Shown in pieces: positions 8,701 through 16,437 of a DNA stretch of 25,058 bases. This stretch comes from Sandaracinaceae bacterium. GTDB lineage: Bacteria > Myxococcota_A > Polyangia > Polyangiales > Sandaracinaceae. Below the pieces are notes generated by a model that did no database searches, was not told the DNA's origin, and saw only the letters and a list, made by a program, of their open reading frames with translations. A program made the position numbers and the translations under genes. The DNA is taken from positions 1 to 25,058 of the forward strand of contig JANWYL010000009.1 in NCBI GenBank assembly GCA_025056955.1, given 5' to 3'. Position 1 is the stretch's first letter. The number at the start of each line of letters is the position of its first letter.

Positions 8701-9693
8701 TTTTTGGGAGAGGGCGAAAAACAACTCCAAGCTGGGATCGAACTTGCGAAGGCCCAAGGAAAAAAGCGAGAGCTGGCTCTCCTCAGCCTGCTTCGAGGGC
8801 GAATTTTGGTTCAAGCCTACAAAATTGAAGAGGGCCTCCGCCACGTTGAAGAAGCCGAGCTGCTTTCGCGACAACTGGGAGAGCAATCAATCGAGCGAGA
8901 TGCGATGATCGCCAAAGGAGAAGCCCAACTCCGAGTGGGAGAGCGCAAAAAAGCCATTGCCTCGCTTGAGCACGCTTTGCATCTCTGCATCTCGATCAAA
9001 GATCAAGAAGCCCATTTGCGCTCTCTTCTCTCTTTGGCCTTTGCCCATGCAGTGGGAGGAGAAGTCGAAGCAGCTTTGCAACGGATCAAAGAAGCCCGCG
9101 AATTTTTGAGCACTGCGCCAAACAAGGCATTTGAAAGCGAGCTAGAAGTGAACGAGTCAATCATTCACTTTCTTAGCGAGCAGTACGAAAAAGGCCTCGC
9201 TGCAGCCACAAGAGGCCTTGAAATCGCTAGAGAATCCGATCTTCCGTACTATATCGCAGTACATTCGCACAACATTGGGGATGCTTATTTACGCCTTGGA
9301 GATTTGAAGCGGGCCTTTGCCTCGCTCCATTACAGCCATGAGGTCGCTCGGGAGAACGGCTTTGAGCACATCCAATATGCCAATCTGATGGCCATTGGCC
9401 TGATCGACGCGATTTCTCTGGGCTCCGAAGATGGCATGCGCCAAATTGCAGAAGCCATGGCCTTCGCCGATTCAAGGCGTGCTGGGTGGCAAGCCATCCA
9501 AGCCCGCTTCTTTCTTGCTTTTGCCGAACAAAAAAGAGGCAAAAAAGAGCAGGCCAAACGCCTCATTCAAGAAGCCTTGCGTTTGGCCGAAACGCATGGC
9601 CTTTTCAACTATGCAGAAGAAGCCCGCAAGATGCTTATCCAAATTGAATCCAACCAAGGCATGCGCCTTGGCCGCCTTTGCGCTCAACCATAA
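5767..9693 (+). CDS. Large signalling protein: kinase-fold (HRD motif altered), degenerate cyclase-like domain, AAA/STAND ATPase, TPR array
   Basis: The protein has 1308 residues and no signal peptide or membrane segment, so it is probably cytoplasmic. Residues 10-290 form a Ser/Thr-kinase fold: VIK lysine (Lys44), DFG (168-170) and SPE (195-197) are present, but the catalytic loop reads HGEVSPSN (148-155). The HRD aspartate is therefore Glu150, and the glycine loop is altered (ARGNVAEVF). Residues about 358-510 align by eye with class III nucleotidyl cyclases (AIRCAIRLL, IGIDVGQLL, GQILVSQGVK) but lack the metal-binding Asp residues. Residues about 520-770 are an AAA_16/STAND ATPase with Walker A GEAGIGKT (552-559), Walker B FAFDNADYLDEES (672-684) and SGGNPLYLE. 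From about 870 the protein is TPR-like. This is the architecture of myxobacterial kinase-ATPase-TPR regulators; the signal and target are unknown. The start ATG has GAGG only one base upstream. Confidence 0.88.
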   Translation: MVTLQPRVFGKYQLIEPIARGNVAEVFKAKSHGVEGFEKILVIKRILPEISTNSAFINAFIEEAKRAVSLSHANIVQVFDLGKVDNTYFVAMEWVAGHDLGTLLQLGKESGTPLSKELAVFIVSELAKALDYAHRRKGPNMRPLRVVHGEVSPSNVLISYEGEVKLSDFGIMNACLAANHKHIEPILERKCGYMSPEQLKGLPIDARTDIYALGVVLYEALAGRHPFEAPSLQAKLKRIQEGAYTPIAQIAHDIPEELGQIVEKAMRVAPAERYQSAAELYESLVQFLYAAGRRVGSHDLARYVAQLREAKAALEEREGEELVATLEGATEEIVSSRKRVALPSAKEIATPLPSEFREVPVLLLSAPGIAKWLLRPEIQGLLGRWGGQVIPARVPPLDPSQEVAIAFGLKETEGKEIEHAIRCAIRLLDHARKQSEFPLPSIGIDVGQLLFDPRGQLQFDAHLDALLRQVQALGKSAQKGQILVSQGVKSAAEASFVLLPVSTGLQAFVVDSELNPFDVLGKFIGRREELRRIGEVFAIANRGKLRVIHIVGEAGIGKTRLLHEIHRRLQAGQHQVGFFIATCHSFGRSIACSGLAELLRVILGVEEIDAPAIVRQKAERARALGLTPHEVDAIASLLGVAPSHQGIQGQRLLELAFIKVALRLASDRLTVFAFDNADYLDEESQVLLSALLRNEARLILVFASRENLAVPWREHPHCTIIPLRPLGEEEIARFVVSRLGAEEIPLELLREVASKSGGNPLYLESYIKALLDAQAIEIAQNRIIYRSPLATPFPRTLRGLIASHLQKLSPPERLALQITAVAGGRITEALLAKVSGNPPAVVQEATAALLKKGFLGKAGPHELAIAQEMVGEILREGIPSANRREMHAAIAQAIESLYPTFSEDLLDRLAYHHREAGNWQRAIETSIQAAERSFRERPRLALSHLAAAIQLAQSAREPNIELLLELYAKHGRIALEARFLGEGEKQLQAGIELAKAQGKKRELALLSLLRGRILVQAYKIEEGLRHVEEAELLSRQLGEQSIERDAMIAKGEAQLRVGERKKAIASLEHALHLCISIKDQEAHLRSLLSLAFAHAVGGEVEAALQRIKEAREFLSTAPNKAFESELEVNESIIHFLSEQYEKGLAAATRGLEIARESDLPYYIAVHSHNIGDAYLRLGDLKRAFASLHYSHEVARENGFEHIQYANLMAIGLIDAISLGSEDGMRQIAEAMAFADSRRAGWQAIQARFFLAFAEQKRGKKEQAKRLIQEALRLAETHGLFNYAEEARKMLIQIESNQGMRLGRLCAQP

Positions 9694-9732
9694 CCCTTCC
9701 GATACCCCCTCACCCTCGCCTCAAATTTCTTT

Positions 9733-9891
9733 TTATTTGGAAAGCTGGAGTGTGGTGCGGTCCACGTCTTTTAACTGCGCCCCCATCCAAAAACTGACTC
9801 CAATAATGAGAGGCAATGCCAGCCCAAACAGCACCACCGCCAGGTAAAAGCCAGCCTGATCGTTTCTCCGGCGCTCTTCTTCACGACTCAT
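9733..9891 (-). CDS. 52-residue single-span membrane protein coupled to the TPR gene
   Basis: The ATG (9891-9889) overlaps the TGA stop of the upstream TPR gene in an ATGA arrangement, a strong sign of translational coupling and of a real gene despite its size. It ends at TAA 9735-9733. Residues 1-12 are charged (SREEERRR), residues about 14-36 form one hydrophobic helix (YLAVVLFGLALPLIIGVSFW), and a polar tail of about 15 residues follows. The Arg cluster before the helix predicts an N-in, C-out orientation in the inner membrane. I recognise no family. Its place at the end of the barrel-TPR operon suggests it is a small subunit or anchor of the same envelope complex. It converges on the kinase-fold gene with a 39-base gap that contains no clear terminator. 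Confidence 0.65.
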   Translation of the reverse strand: MSREEERRRNDQAGFYLAVVLFGLALPLIIGVSFWMGAQLKDVDRTTLQLSK

Positions 9892-11273
9892 ATTGGGTCT
9901 CTAGCACGCCCCTTTTTCTTGTCGACCATCTCCTCGATGCGCGCAAGGTGCTCCACTGCAACCTTCAGGTGGGGCCAGCGCGCAAGCACAAGTTGCCATC
10001 TCCTCCGGGCTTCCATGAGTAAACCCTCTCGTTCGGTCCATAAGGCGATATTGACGAACGGATTGGGATCCTCTGGGCTGAGCTCCGCTGCCCGTTCGAG
10101 GTGAAAGAGCGCCTTCGAAGGATATCCATCATCCAACCCAGCAAGGTGCATAAGTGCAACACCCAATCCGTTGTGCGCTTGCCCAAGGGAGGGTGCAATG
10201 TGCAACGCCCTTAAAAAAGCTTGGGAAGCCTCGAAGTATTCGCCACTTGCAACGAGGGCATTCCCCATCTTCAACCATGCGAGTGCTTGCCCGGAGTCAA
10301 GGTCCAATGCAACGCGATAACATTCAATTGCTTTGGCGATATCCCCCTCTTCGCGCTTGAGATCACCGAGAGCAATCCATGGTTTGGGGTCGCGAGGAGC
10401 CAAAGAAGAGGCCTTTTTGAAATCCTCCTCTGCTTCCCTGTGCTCCCCCAAATCCCGATGGACCAGACCGCGCCCCAAGTGGGCATGGGGGTGATTGCTT
10501 TCGATGCTCAGGGCCTTGTCATACGCCCGAAGGGCTTCCTCCACCTTCCCTCGAAGGTGCAGAATGCGCGCGCGGTTGATCCAAGCGATCAGGTCATCTG
10601 GCGCGCGGCCCGTGAGGTCTAGCCACTTCCTTTCGGCCTGCTCAAGCTCACCCCTCGCCTCAAAAAGCAAAGCTTCCCGATGCCCAAGGGCTTGCCCCTG
10701 GCAACCAAGTGAGCGCAGGGCATGAAGGTGCACTTGGGCCTTCCCAATATCACCAGCGCTTTGGGCAATCTCAATGGCCAGAGCGAGGGCCAAAGGGTGG
10801 GCAGGCTTAAGGCGCAAGGCGTGCTGGATTTCTCGCTCAGCATTTTGGAAGCGACCTCGCTCGTGGCTCAATTGTGCTGCAAGCAAGGCGAGATCGGGGT
10901 GCTCGCCGAGATAACGAAAGGCAGAAGCCAGTTCCTCCTCAGCCATTCGCAAGTCACCGCGCTGGAAGTCAAGCAAGGCCAAGGCGTAGTGGTAAAAACC
11001 CCGGACCTCCGCCCCTTCTAACCCAGCTTCCATCGCCTCTTCGAAAGCCAAAAGGGCTCCTTCTGCATCGATGCTTGCGAGCGCAAGCACTCGGGTGCAC
11101 GGAGGGTGGAGCAATCCAATCCCCCTTTCAAAAGCCTGGCGGGCCTTTTTCTGTGAGGCAATCAAAAGCGCGATGACCGAAGCCCCACACACACCGATCG
11201 AAAGCGCAATGGCCAAAAACAGCTTGCGGCGGCTCACACGCTTTAAGTGAGGTGTCACCCAAAAACAAGGCAA
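9888..11273 (-). CDS. Membrane-anchored tetratricopeptide repeat protein
   Basis: The protein has 461 residues. A basic N-terminus (KRVSRRK) precedes one hydrophobic helix at about 18-42 (LFLAIALSIGVCGASVIALL), predicting an inner-membrane anchor with the rest in the periplasm. Residues about 90-450 are helical TPR units of about 34 residues; clear ones include AWINRARILHLRGKVEEALR, AHLGRGLVHRDLGEHREAEE, PWIALGDLKREEGDIAKAIE and AWLKMGNALVASGEYFEASQ. TPRs bind protein partners, so this is a likely scaffold. No ATG precedes the anchor: the frame opens with TTG at 11273, with in-frame GTG codons at 11258 and 11237 as alternatives, none with a clear ribosome-binding site. It starts about 10 bases after the barrel gene stop and ends in an ATGA overlap with the small membrane protein, so the three genes form one operon. 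Confidence 0.85.
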   Translation of the reverse strand: MPCFWVTPHLKRVSRRKLFLAIALSIGVCGASVIALLIASQKKARQAFERGIGLLHPPCTRVLALASIDAEGALLAFEEAMEAGLEGAEVRGFYHYALALLDFQRGDLRMAEEELASAFRYLGEHPDLALLAAQLSHERGRFQNAEREIQHALRLKPAHPLALALAIEIAQSAGDIGKAQVHLHALRSLGCQGQALGHREALLFEARGELEQAERKWLDLTGRAPDDLIAWINRARILHLRGKVEEALRAYDKALSIESNHPHAHLGRGLVHRDLGEHREAEEDFKKASSLAPRDPKPWIALGDLKREEGDIAKAIECYRVALDLDSGQALAWLKMGNALVASGEYFEASQAFLRALHIAPSLGQAHNGLGVALMHLAGLDDGYPSKALFHLERAAELSPEDPNPFVNIALWTEREGLLMEARRRWQLVLARWPHLKVAVEHLARIEEMVDKKKGRARDPI

Positions 11274-11283
11274 ATTTTTTGCC
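11269..11283 (-). other. Inverted repeat covering the TPR-gene start
   Basis: GGCAAA-TTT-TTTGCC is a perfect 6-bp inverted repeat filling the junction between the barrel stop codon (11284-11286) and the TPR gene. In the transcript the TTG at 11273 would sit inside the 3' arm, so initiation may depend on ribosomes finishing the upstream gene. Confidence 0.4.
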
Positions 11284-12906
11284 CTAGAAGATGAGCCCTG
11301 CTCTTACGCGCACAAGGGCAATCTCTGCCATGGGTTTTCCATTCTCATCGTCAAAAGCCCGTCCTGGGAAGAAAATCCCCCCTTCAACCCCGAGCTCAAG
11401 CCTGTTGAAAGAAGTGATCTCAAAGACACCGTTGATCGCCCCATCAAGCTCAACGCCCAAATCACGCCTTCTTGGATCGCCACCACGGTGATTGGCAACT
11501 TGCCCAAAGACCCGCAGGCGATATGGATCGACGAGATCGGCTGCTGCCCAGGCAACAACCGCCCCGAGCCGAAAATCCACAGAAGGAAGCGGGTGAATGA
11601 AAAGCCGCGGAAAAAGATAAATCGCACCAGAAACCCCTCCGTTTGTGGGAAGAAGCTCCGCTCCCCGCGCAGGGCGACCCACGAGATCGGCATTTTGGGC
11701 AAGCCACGCGCTCCTTGCGCTCTGCCAAGCGAGAACCTCTGGAAAAAGCACAAGACCAATGCGGTGGTCAGGGTCGATTGTGGCGCGGCGCTCCACACCA
11801 TCTTCTGGGTTAGAATCGCCACTGGCAAAGCCAAGCTCCCAAAACACCTCCAAAAGCGTCGAACGGCGCGCCACTTCGATGGCGCCAAGAAACTGCTCGA
11901 CAGAACGCGCTGGTAGCTCGACGCTACGGGTCATCGTCGTCCGGCCAATTGCTGCCATTCCCTCCGCACGCAGCTCGATGGTTCCGCCGCTTGGCTCACG
12001 CAGCTCGGTTTGAACAAAGGCATCGAAAACCGCGACATTGAGCTCATCATCGAGATGGTTGCGCTGATGCCTTGCTGCAAAAAACAAGGCGAGTTGCGTT
12101 CGATCGAATTCGATCAAGGAAGCGAAAAGCCCTTGAAAAGCAAGATCGCGACACCTGGCGTTGCGGTTTGGGCAAGGCCGTTCAAAGTCAGCAAGGAGAT
12201 CCCAGGCCACCCAATCGAAAGCCAACGCGATGGTCCAAGGAGAATCGGCCCCCATGGGGCGCGTTGCAAAAAGCAAACGCCTCACCAAATCACCAAAACG
12301 ATAGTCGCCAAAGGGTGGCCGCACTTCACCATCGTTGGCGACAAGGCCCATTCCCCAACGAAAACCCATCTGCCCAAGGCGAAAAAGCCCAATTGGGGAG
12401 CGCCACTCAAGGTAGAGGTGCCTCAACCGAACTCCGGGATAGCCATACTCATCGCGGGGGATGGCACTCGGACGAATCCCACTTGCAAGCTCGCCAAAGG
12501 CCACCCCATATAGCAAATCGAGCTCACCATGCAGGGTGAGAAAAGGTGATTGTGCTTTTTCTTCGAGCAATCCCAAGCGCCCACGCAAGCGCAACCATTG
12601 CTCACCAAACAAACGTTGGCCAAGGGTCGGACCTGGAAGCCGACGGAAGGGATCTTCGCTTGGCGGCGGAGCCATAAGAGGGATGGCACTCATCGCCTGG
12701 CCCCGCAGTTGATACTCACCGCCCACATCTGCCCCTATCCGCAACCCTTCTTCTTTTTTCGCTTGAGAAGTGGAACCAGATGTTCCTTCAGCATTTGCCT
12801 CCGAGGTGGACGCAGGGGGAGAAGGCGCTTCTGCAAAAGCGACTCCGGAAAGCCCAAACACAACTGCAACAGCAAAACCCTTGTGCCACACACCTGCTCG
12901 CGGCAT
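11284..12906 (-). CDS. Outer-membrane beta-barrel protein, family not recognised
   Basis: With ATG 12906 as start the protein has 540 residues and opens with a good signal peptide: basic n-region, hydrophobic core AVAVVFGLSGVAFA and an AFA-type cleavage site at about residue 25. In-frame starts at 12954, 12963 and further up to 13152 exist. The longest would run into the divergent lipoprotein gene and bury the signal peptide, so 12906 is preferred. A Ser/Ala/Pro-rich linker follows, then alternating amphipathic strands with many aromatic and Arg residues (for example LRHLYLEWRSPIGLFRLGQM), ending in RVRAGLIF with the C-terminal Phe usual for Omp85-assembled barrels. The size suggests about 16-20 strands. 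No porin or receptor family is recognised and there is no plug domain. It heads the operon with the TPR protein and the small membrane protein. Confidence 0.75.
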   Translation of the reverse strand: MPRAGVWHKGFAVAVVFGLSGVAFAEAPSPPASTSEANAEGTSGSTSQAKKEEGLRIGADVGGEYQLRGQAMSAIPLMAPPPSEDPFRRLPGPTLGQRLFGEQWLRLRGRLGLLEEKAQSPFLTLHGELDLLYGVAFGELASGIRPSAIPRDEYGYPGVRLRHLYLEWRSPIGLFRLGQMGFRWGMGLVANDGEVRPPFGDYRFGDLVRRLLFATRPMGADSPWTIALAFDWVAWDLLADFERPCPNRNARCRDLAFQGLFASLIEFDRTQLALFFAARHQRNHLDDELNVAVFDAFVQTELREPSGGTIELRAEGMAAIGRTTMTRSVELPARSVEQFLGAIEVARRSTLLEVFWELGFASGDSNPEDGVERRATIDPDHRIGLVLFPEVLAWQSARSAWLAQNADLVGRPARGAELLPTNGGVSGAIYLFPRLFIHPLPSVDFRLGAVVAWAAADLVDPYRLRVFGQVANHRGGDPRRRDLGVELDGAINGVFEITSFNRLELGVEGGIFFPGRAFDDENGKPMAEIALVRVRAGLIF

Positions 12907-12995
12907 CCGCCCGAAACTATCCCACTTTGCTCCTTCTGTCTCGCTGGTCTTCATTAAAGCCATGAGATTGCTAAAACCTTGGAGTGCCTTTGGCG

Positions 12996-14969
12996 ATGCC
13001 TCGAAAAAATCCCCTCTCACTCCCTTCTTTTCAACCCAACCTTTGGCTTTTGCTTTTATGCGCCGGAGCTTGTCATAGGGATAAAGCAGTGCCCTTTCAG
13101 TCAAAACCAGAGGAAAAGCCATCACCTTCAACGACCCCTTCGCCCTCTCCACCCCCCATCACCTTTTTTCAATTCCCAGAAGGTGCCTTGGCCATCCGCG
13201 TCGAAGGCGAAGCGATCGAGTGTTCAGATCATGTCATCTACGCAGCAGCAAGCAACGACTTCGATGAAGACGGAGATCGAGATGTCCTTTTGCTCACAAC
13301 CAGCATCAATCGGCAAGCCGTCGCCATTCAGCTCGCCGAACGCACCGCTTCGGGTTTCGAAAGGCGCGATCCGATTGTCACAGACCAGGAGTACCTCAGT
13401 TCAAGTCATCACCCAGATGGTGCACCCGGTTGCACCCTCGAAAGAGCTTCCTGGTCATCCCTTTCACCCTCCATCCTTTCCGCCGACATCAGAGCAAGGT
13501 GTGAAGATGGTCAGACCAGCCTTATCATCCGATGGCCCGTTGAAATCCGTCCAAGGATCCGAGTGCTTGAGCGTTTCACCCTCGCTGCAAAAGACGGAGA
13601 ATCGCTTGAACTCGAAGCCAAAGATCGGGATGAGGACGGCCGTGAGGACTTGGTGATTCAGCTGCAAATCCAAGGCGTAAAAGATCCAATCCCCATCACC
13701 TGGATGAACCGGGCAGCTGGGTTAGCGATTGTCGAAGACGAGCCAGAATCGACAATCTTCACCTTCTCTCGCCGGGCTCAGGAGGCGATGCGCCGAAATC
13801 CCCGAAATGCCATTCTTGCCTCAGAAAACGCAATTGCTCTTTTCGAAACGCTTTGCCGTGAGGCCGAATCGCCTCGCTTTCGCGTCGCAGCCGGCTGGGG
13901 TCTCTCCTGCGGCAAACGCGCCCCCGGCAAAGCCTACGCGCTCCATGCGATCGCCCTTCTCCGTTCGCTGATCCCTCAACCACCCAAACCTTCGCGTTCA
14001 AAGCGCAATCAACCCTCTCAACCACCCAAACGTTCCCCATTTTCAATCGCTGCATCCGCTCTTCGGCCCGCGATTGAAGCGTTGATTCACCTTGAAAATC
14101 CCATCCTGGAGATCCAGGAAAGCGAGCGGAAATCCTTGCGAGAAGCAATCGAAGCCCTCTTCCCAACCAAACGATTCACCGTTCATCACCTTGTTCAATC
14201 TGCACCCCTCCCCTCACCTCTTCCCCGCCTCTCGAGCATTGTCTTCGTTGACGATTCGCACCTGCTCCTCAGGGGTGATCCGCCCCGCCTCTTTGAATTG
14301 GGTGAAATACCTGCCGAAATCACCCTTATCGATGAAATGGGAATTCAACGTGTTCCCCTGAGACTCATCGACCATCACCTGCGCAATCCAGAGGGGCAAG
14401 CAGCGGTTGTCGGGATCGAACAAAATTGCAAGGGATTTGTTGCAACGATTGAAAGCATACCTCAACCTTCCTTGGCCCTCTTTGGCCCCTTCGAACAACC
14501 ATCCACCAGGGTTTCCATAATCGTCGAGCCCCGTCCTGCATCACCCTCCTCTGGTTGTCCTGAAGTGTTTGCACCAGAGCTCCGCCGCCCAATCCATTTT
14601 CTGCTCCCTGTCGGATGGAGCTCCCAGGGGCTTCTTTTCGCTCGAGGGCCATCGCTTCTGCTGGCCCCCATCCCCTCATCATCCGACCAATCACCTCGCT
14701 GGCTTTCACCCACCGATCGCAGCCCTGCACCCATTCCTCACCCAGGTCCATTGCTCAGTGACCTGAGCGCTTACACCCTTGCACTCCCATTTGGTGTTTT
14801 GGTCGTTGATCGGGTGGGAGATCGCATCGAAATTGTGCGAGATGAAGCCGATCCCCCCTCTGGCTTGCCCGTCGATGCGGCGATCTCTCCCTCTCGCCAT
14901 CGCCTGGCCTGGTTTTGTGGGCATATGATTTGTCTAACCGATCTCGCAAGCCCCCCTGCTTCTCCCTGA
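12996..14969 (+). CDS. Lipoprotein with two VCBS/FG-GAP-like Asp-rich motifs
   Basis: The protein has 657 residues from ATG 12996, which has GGAG 11 bases upstream; GTG 12984 would add four residues. The N-terminus MPRKNPLS is followed by a hydrophobic core and the lipobox AGAC (Cys26), then a Pro/Ser/Thr/Lys linker to about residue 55. Two acidic loops, DFDEDGDRD (88-96) and DRDEDGRED (210-218), match the calcium-binding-like signature of VCBS/FG-GAP repeats; a third copy is not clear. The middle holds a basic Pro-rich insert encoded by a partial DNA repeat, and the C-terminal half has strand-rich segments that may be beta-propeller-like. Myxococcota encode many such surface lipoproteins with unknown roles. 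It diverges from the barrel gene across about 90 bases and lies about 100 bases ahead of the next lipoprotein gene. Confidence 0.75.
   Translation: MPRKNPLSLPSFQPNLWLLLLCAGACHRDKAVPFQSKPEEKPSPSTTPSPSPPPITFFQFPEGALAIRVEGEAIECSDHVIYAAASNDFDEDGDRDVLLLTTSINRQAVAIQLAERTASGFERRDPIVTDQEYLSSSHHPDGAPGCTLERASWSSLSPSILSADIRARCEDGQTSLIIRWPVEIRPRIRVLERFTLAAKDGESLELEAKDRDEDGREDLVIQLQIQGVKDPIPITWMNRAAGLAIVEDEPESTIFTFSRRAQEAMRRNPRNAILASENAIALFETLCREAESPRFRVAAGWGLSCGKRAPGKAYALHAIALLRSLIPQPPKPSRSKRNQPSQPPKRSPFSIAASALRPAIEALIHLENPILEIQESERKSLREAIEALFPTKRFTVHHLVQSAPLPSPLPRLSSIVFVDDSHLLLRGDPPRLFELGEIPAEITLIDEMGIQRVPLRLIDHHLRNPEGQAAVVGIEQNCKGFVATIESIPQPSLALFGPFEQPSTRVSIIVEPRPASPSSGCPEVFAPELRRPIHFLLPVGWSSQGLLFARGPSLLLAPIPSSSDQSPRWLSPTDRSPAPIPHPGPLLSDLSAYTLALPFGVLVVDRVGDRIEIVRDEADPPSGLPVDAAISPSRHRLAWFCGHMICLTDLASPPASP
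13975..14031 (+). repeat. Pair of 15-bp direct repeats, 42-bp period, in frame
   Basis: CTCAACCACCCAAAC occurs at 13975-13989 and again at 14017-14031. The 42-bp spacing is exactly 14 codons and gives two QPPK copies in a basic Pro/Ser-rich linker of the lipoprotein. It looks like a small tandem duplication, or slippage, that has since diverged. Confidence 0.7.
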
Positions 14970-15072
14970 TTTGATTTCCATCGCCCCATTCACCCACCCC
15001 AATGCACGCAAAAGCGAGAATTCAGGGTTTTCCCCAATTGCCGACCCTTTGCGCTTTGAGAAGCTTTAGGGC

Positions 15073-16422
15073 ATGATGCCAAGCAAAAAAAAGGAGTTGT
15101 TGTCTGCTTGTCTCCCCATCGCTTTGATGGTGAGCGCTTGTGAGTCTCCCCCACCCAAAGAAACGGACGCCTTCACGCCTCCTCGGCCAGACGCCTTTCA
15201 AGAAGCCGATGCCTTGAGAGAGGATAGCGCCCCCACAAGCGATGCACCCCCTCCTTTGGCTGACAGTGGCCAAGACGGCGCGGTGACGGATGCCCCCATG
15301 CCACGCATCTGCATGCCAGAAGCGAGCGACTACCCTGGCAGCAGCGACTACGCGTGCCCCTCGGTCCGCACTGCAAGCATGTGGCCCCGGATCGGCGCAA
15401 GCATCGGCACGATTGCACGCATGGAGCAGTACGAACAAATCGCGGGGCGCCTTTTCGATCCGGGACGCGATCCCACACCTGATGACTTCGACCAAGCCCG
15501 CACCACCTATGCTGTTTCAGAAGGGCTTGGCAGCCGCGTCTCCCGTCGCTTTGACCTGCACTACCCCATTCCGCCACCTCCGGGAGGAAGCGTTCGCTTT
15601 TGCCAGGACGAATCGATTTGGCGCTCTCATCCCCACTTTTGTGTCGGACCAGCCACCCTCAATCCCATCATCCTCGACATGTTCCAACGAGGAGCCACAG
15701 GAGATCCCAGTGAATCCCCCCGCGCCTACGCCGCACGAATCGAAGCAGCCCTCGTGTGGTTTGTGTACACAAGCGTTTACAAAGAAATCACGACGTGCGC
15801 CTACCTTTTCCCTGGAATGGACGGAAAACGCGAGGACTGCGACTCCGCGTGGGCCTACTACACAGGTGGGCGGGAACGCTCGGCCATGCCTTCTGAGGAA
15901 ATCGCTTTTGCACGCGTGGTCCGAAGCATAAGCAGCCTTGCCCATGAGCGGATCCTCGATGGCATTTGGGCCGCTCGCTGCTGGCGCGACATGGAAGACC
16001 GGAGCCTCATGGAAATGGGCCGACCCCTCATGCCTCTTCCAAGCCACACGATGCCCGAGGCCCTGATCCACCGCTCCCTCTTCGAACGCGCGCGCAGCCA
16101 AACCGACCGGGCCTTGCTGTACGCCTTGAGCCAGATCCTGATCCACCGCCTCGAGCGCCTCCGCAGCACAAGCGGTGCCGAACAAAGCCATCACCTCGCT
16201 TTCCTCCGCACCCTCCTCGCCCCCATTCCTGCCCGCACCATCCGCGTGGATGGCACAGAGGTGTCCTACCCCGCCCGCGAAGACCCCCTCATGGATCGCC
16301 CAATCCGCGAGCGTAACCCCGCAAGCGCCGATTTCATCCGCACCGAGATCCAAAAAGCACCTGGGATGATCGACACAAATGGCATCATCTCTCGCTTGAA
16401 TGAGGCCTTCCCTTGCCCTTAG
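15073..16422 (+). CDS. Lipoprotein of unknown family, upstream partner of the TonB-dependent receptor
   Basis: The protein has 449 residues. A basic start (SKKKE) leads into a hydrophobic core and the lipobox VSAC with Cys23; a Cys earlier in the core (residue 13) is probably not the acylated one. Residues 24-75 are an Asp/Pro/Ala-rich linker, typical of surface lipoproteins that need a flexible tether. The folded part, from about 78, is mostly alpha-helical by appearance and has several Cys (ICMP, FCQDE, FCVGP, TTCAYL, REDCDS, ARCWRD) that could form disulfides. No known family is recognised and no imelysin or HmuY motif was seen. AGGG lies 2 bases before the first ATG and 5 before the second (15076), so the second may be used. 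The TonB-dependent receptor starts 15 bases after its stop, so the two are probably co-transcribed and may act on one ligand. Confidence 0.75.
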   Translation: MMPSKKKELLSACLPIALMVSACESPPPKETDAFTPPRPDAFQEADALREDSAPTSDAPPPLADSGQDGAVTDAPMPRICMPEASDYPGSSDYACPSVRTASMWPRIGASIGTIARMEQYEQIAGRLFDPGRDPTPDDFDQARTTYAVSEGLGSRVSRRFDLHYPIPPPPGGSVRFCQDESIWRSHPHFCVGPATLNPIILDMFQRGATGDPSESPRAYAARIEAALVWFVYTSVYKEITTCAYLFPGMDGKREDCDSAWAYYTGGRERSAMPSEEIAFARVVRSISSLAHERILDGIWAARCWRDMEDRSLMEMGRPLMPLPSHTMPEALIHRSLFERARSQTDRALLYALSQILIHRLERLRSTSGAEQSHHLAFLRTLLAPIPARTIRVDGTEVSYPAREDPLMDRPIRERNPASADFIRTEIQKAPGMIDTNGIISRLNEAFPCP

Positions 16423-16437
16423 TCAGCCCCTGGCCAA

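Noticed and set aside
8164..8886. Open frame of 240 codons on the - strand
   Set aside because: It is antisense to the ATPase/TPR coding region; no motif, start site or partner supports it.
12907..13152. N-terminal extension of the beta-barrel gene up to 13152
   Set aside because: It would overlap the divergent lipoprotein gene and place more than 80 residues ahead of a good signal peptide; ATG 12906 gives a normal N-terminus.
15517..16353. Open frame of 278 codons on the - strand
   Set aside because: It is antisense to the lipoprotein gene, which has a lipobox and a consistent operon position; the antisense translation looks like a GC-bias shadow.
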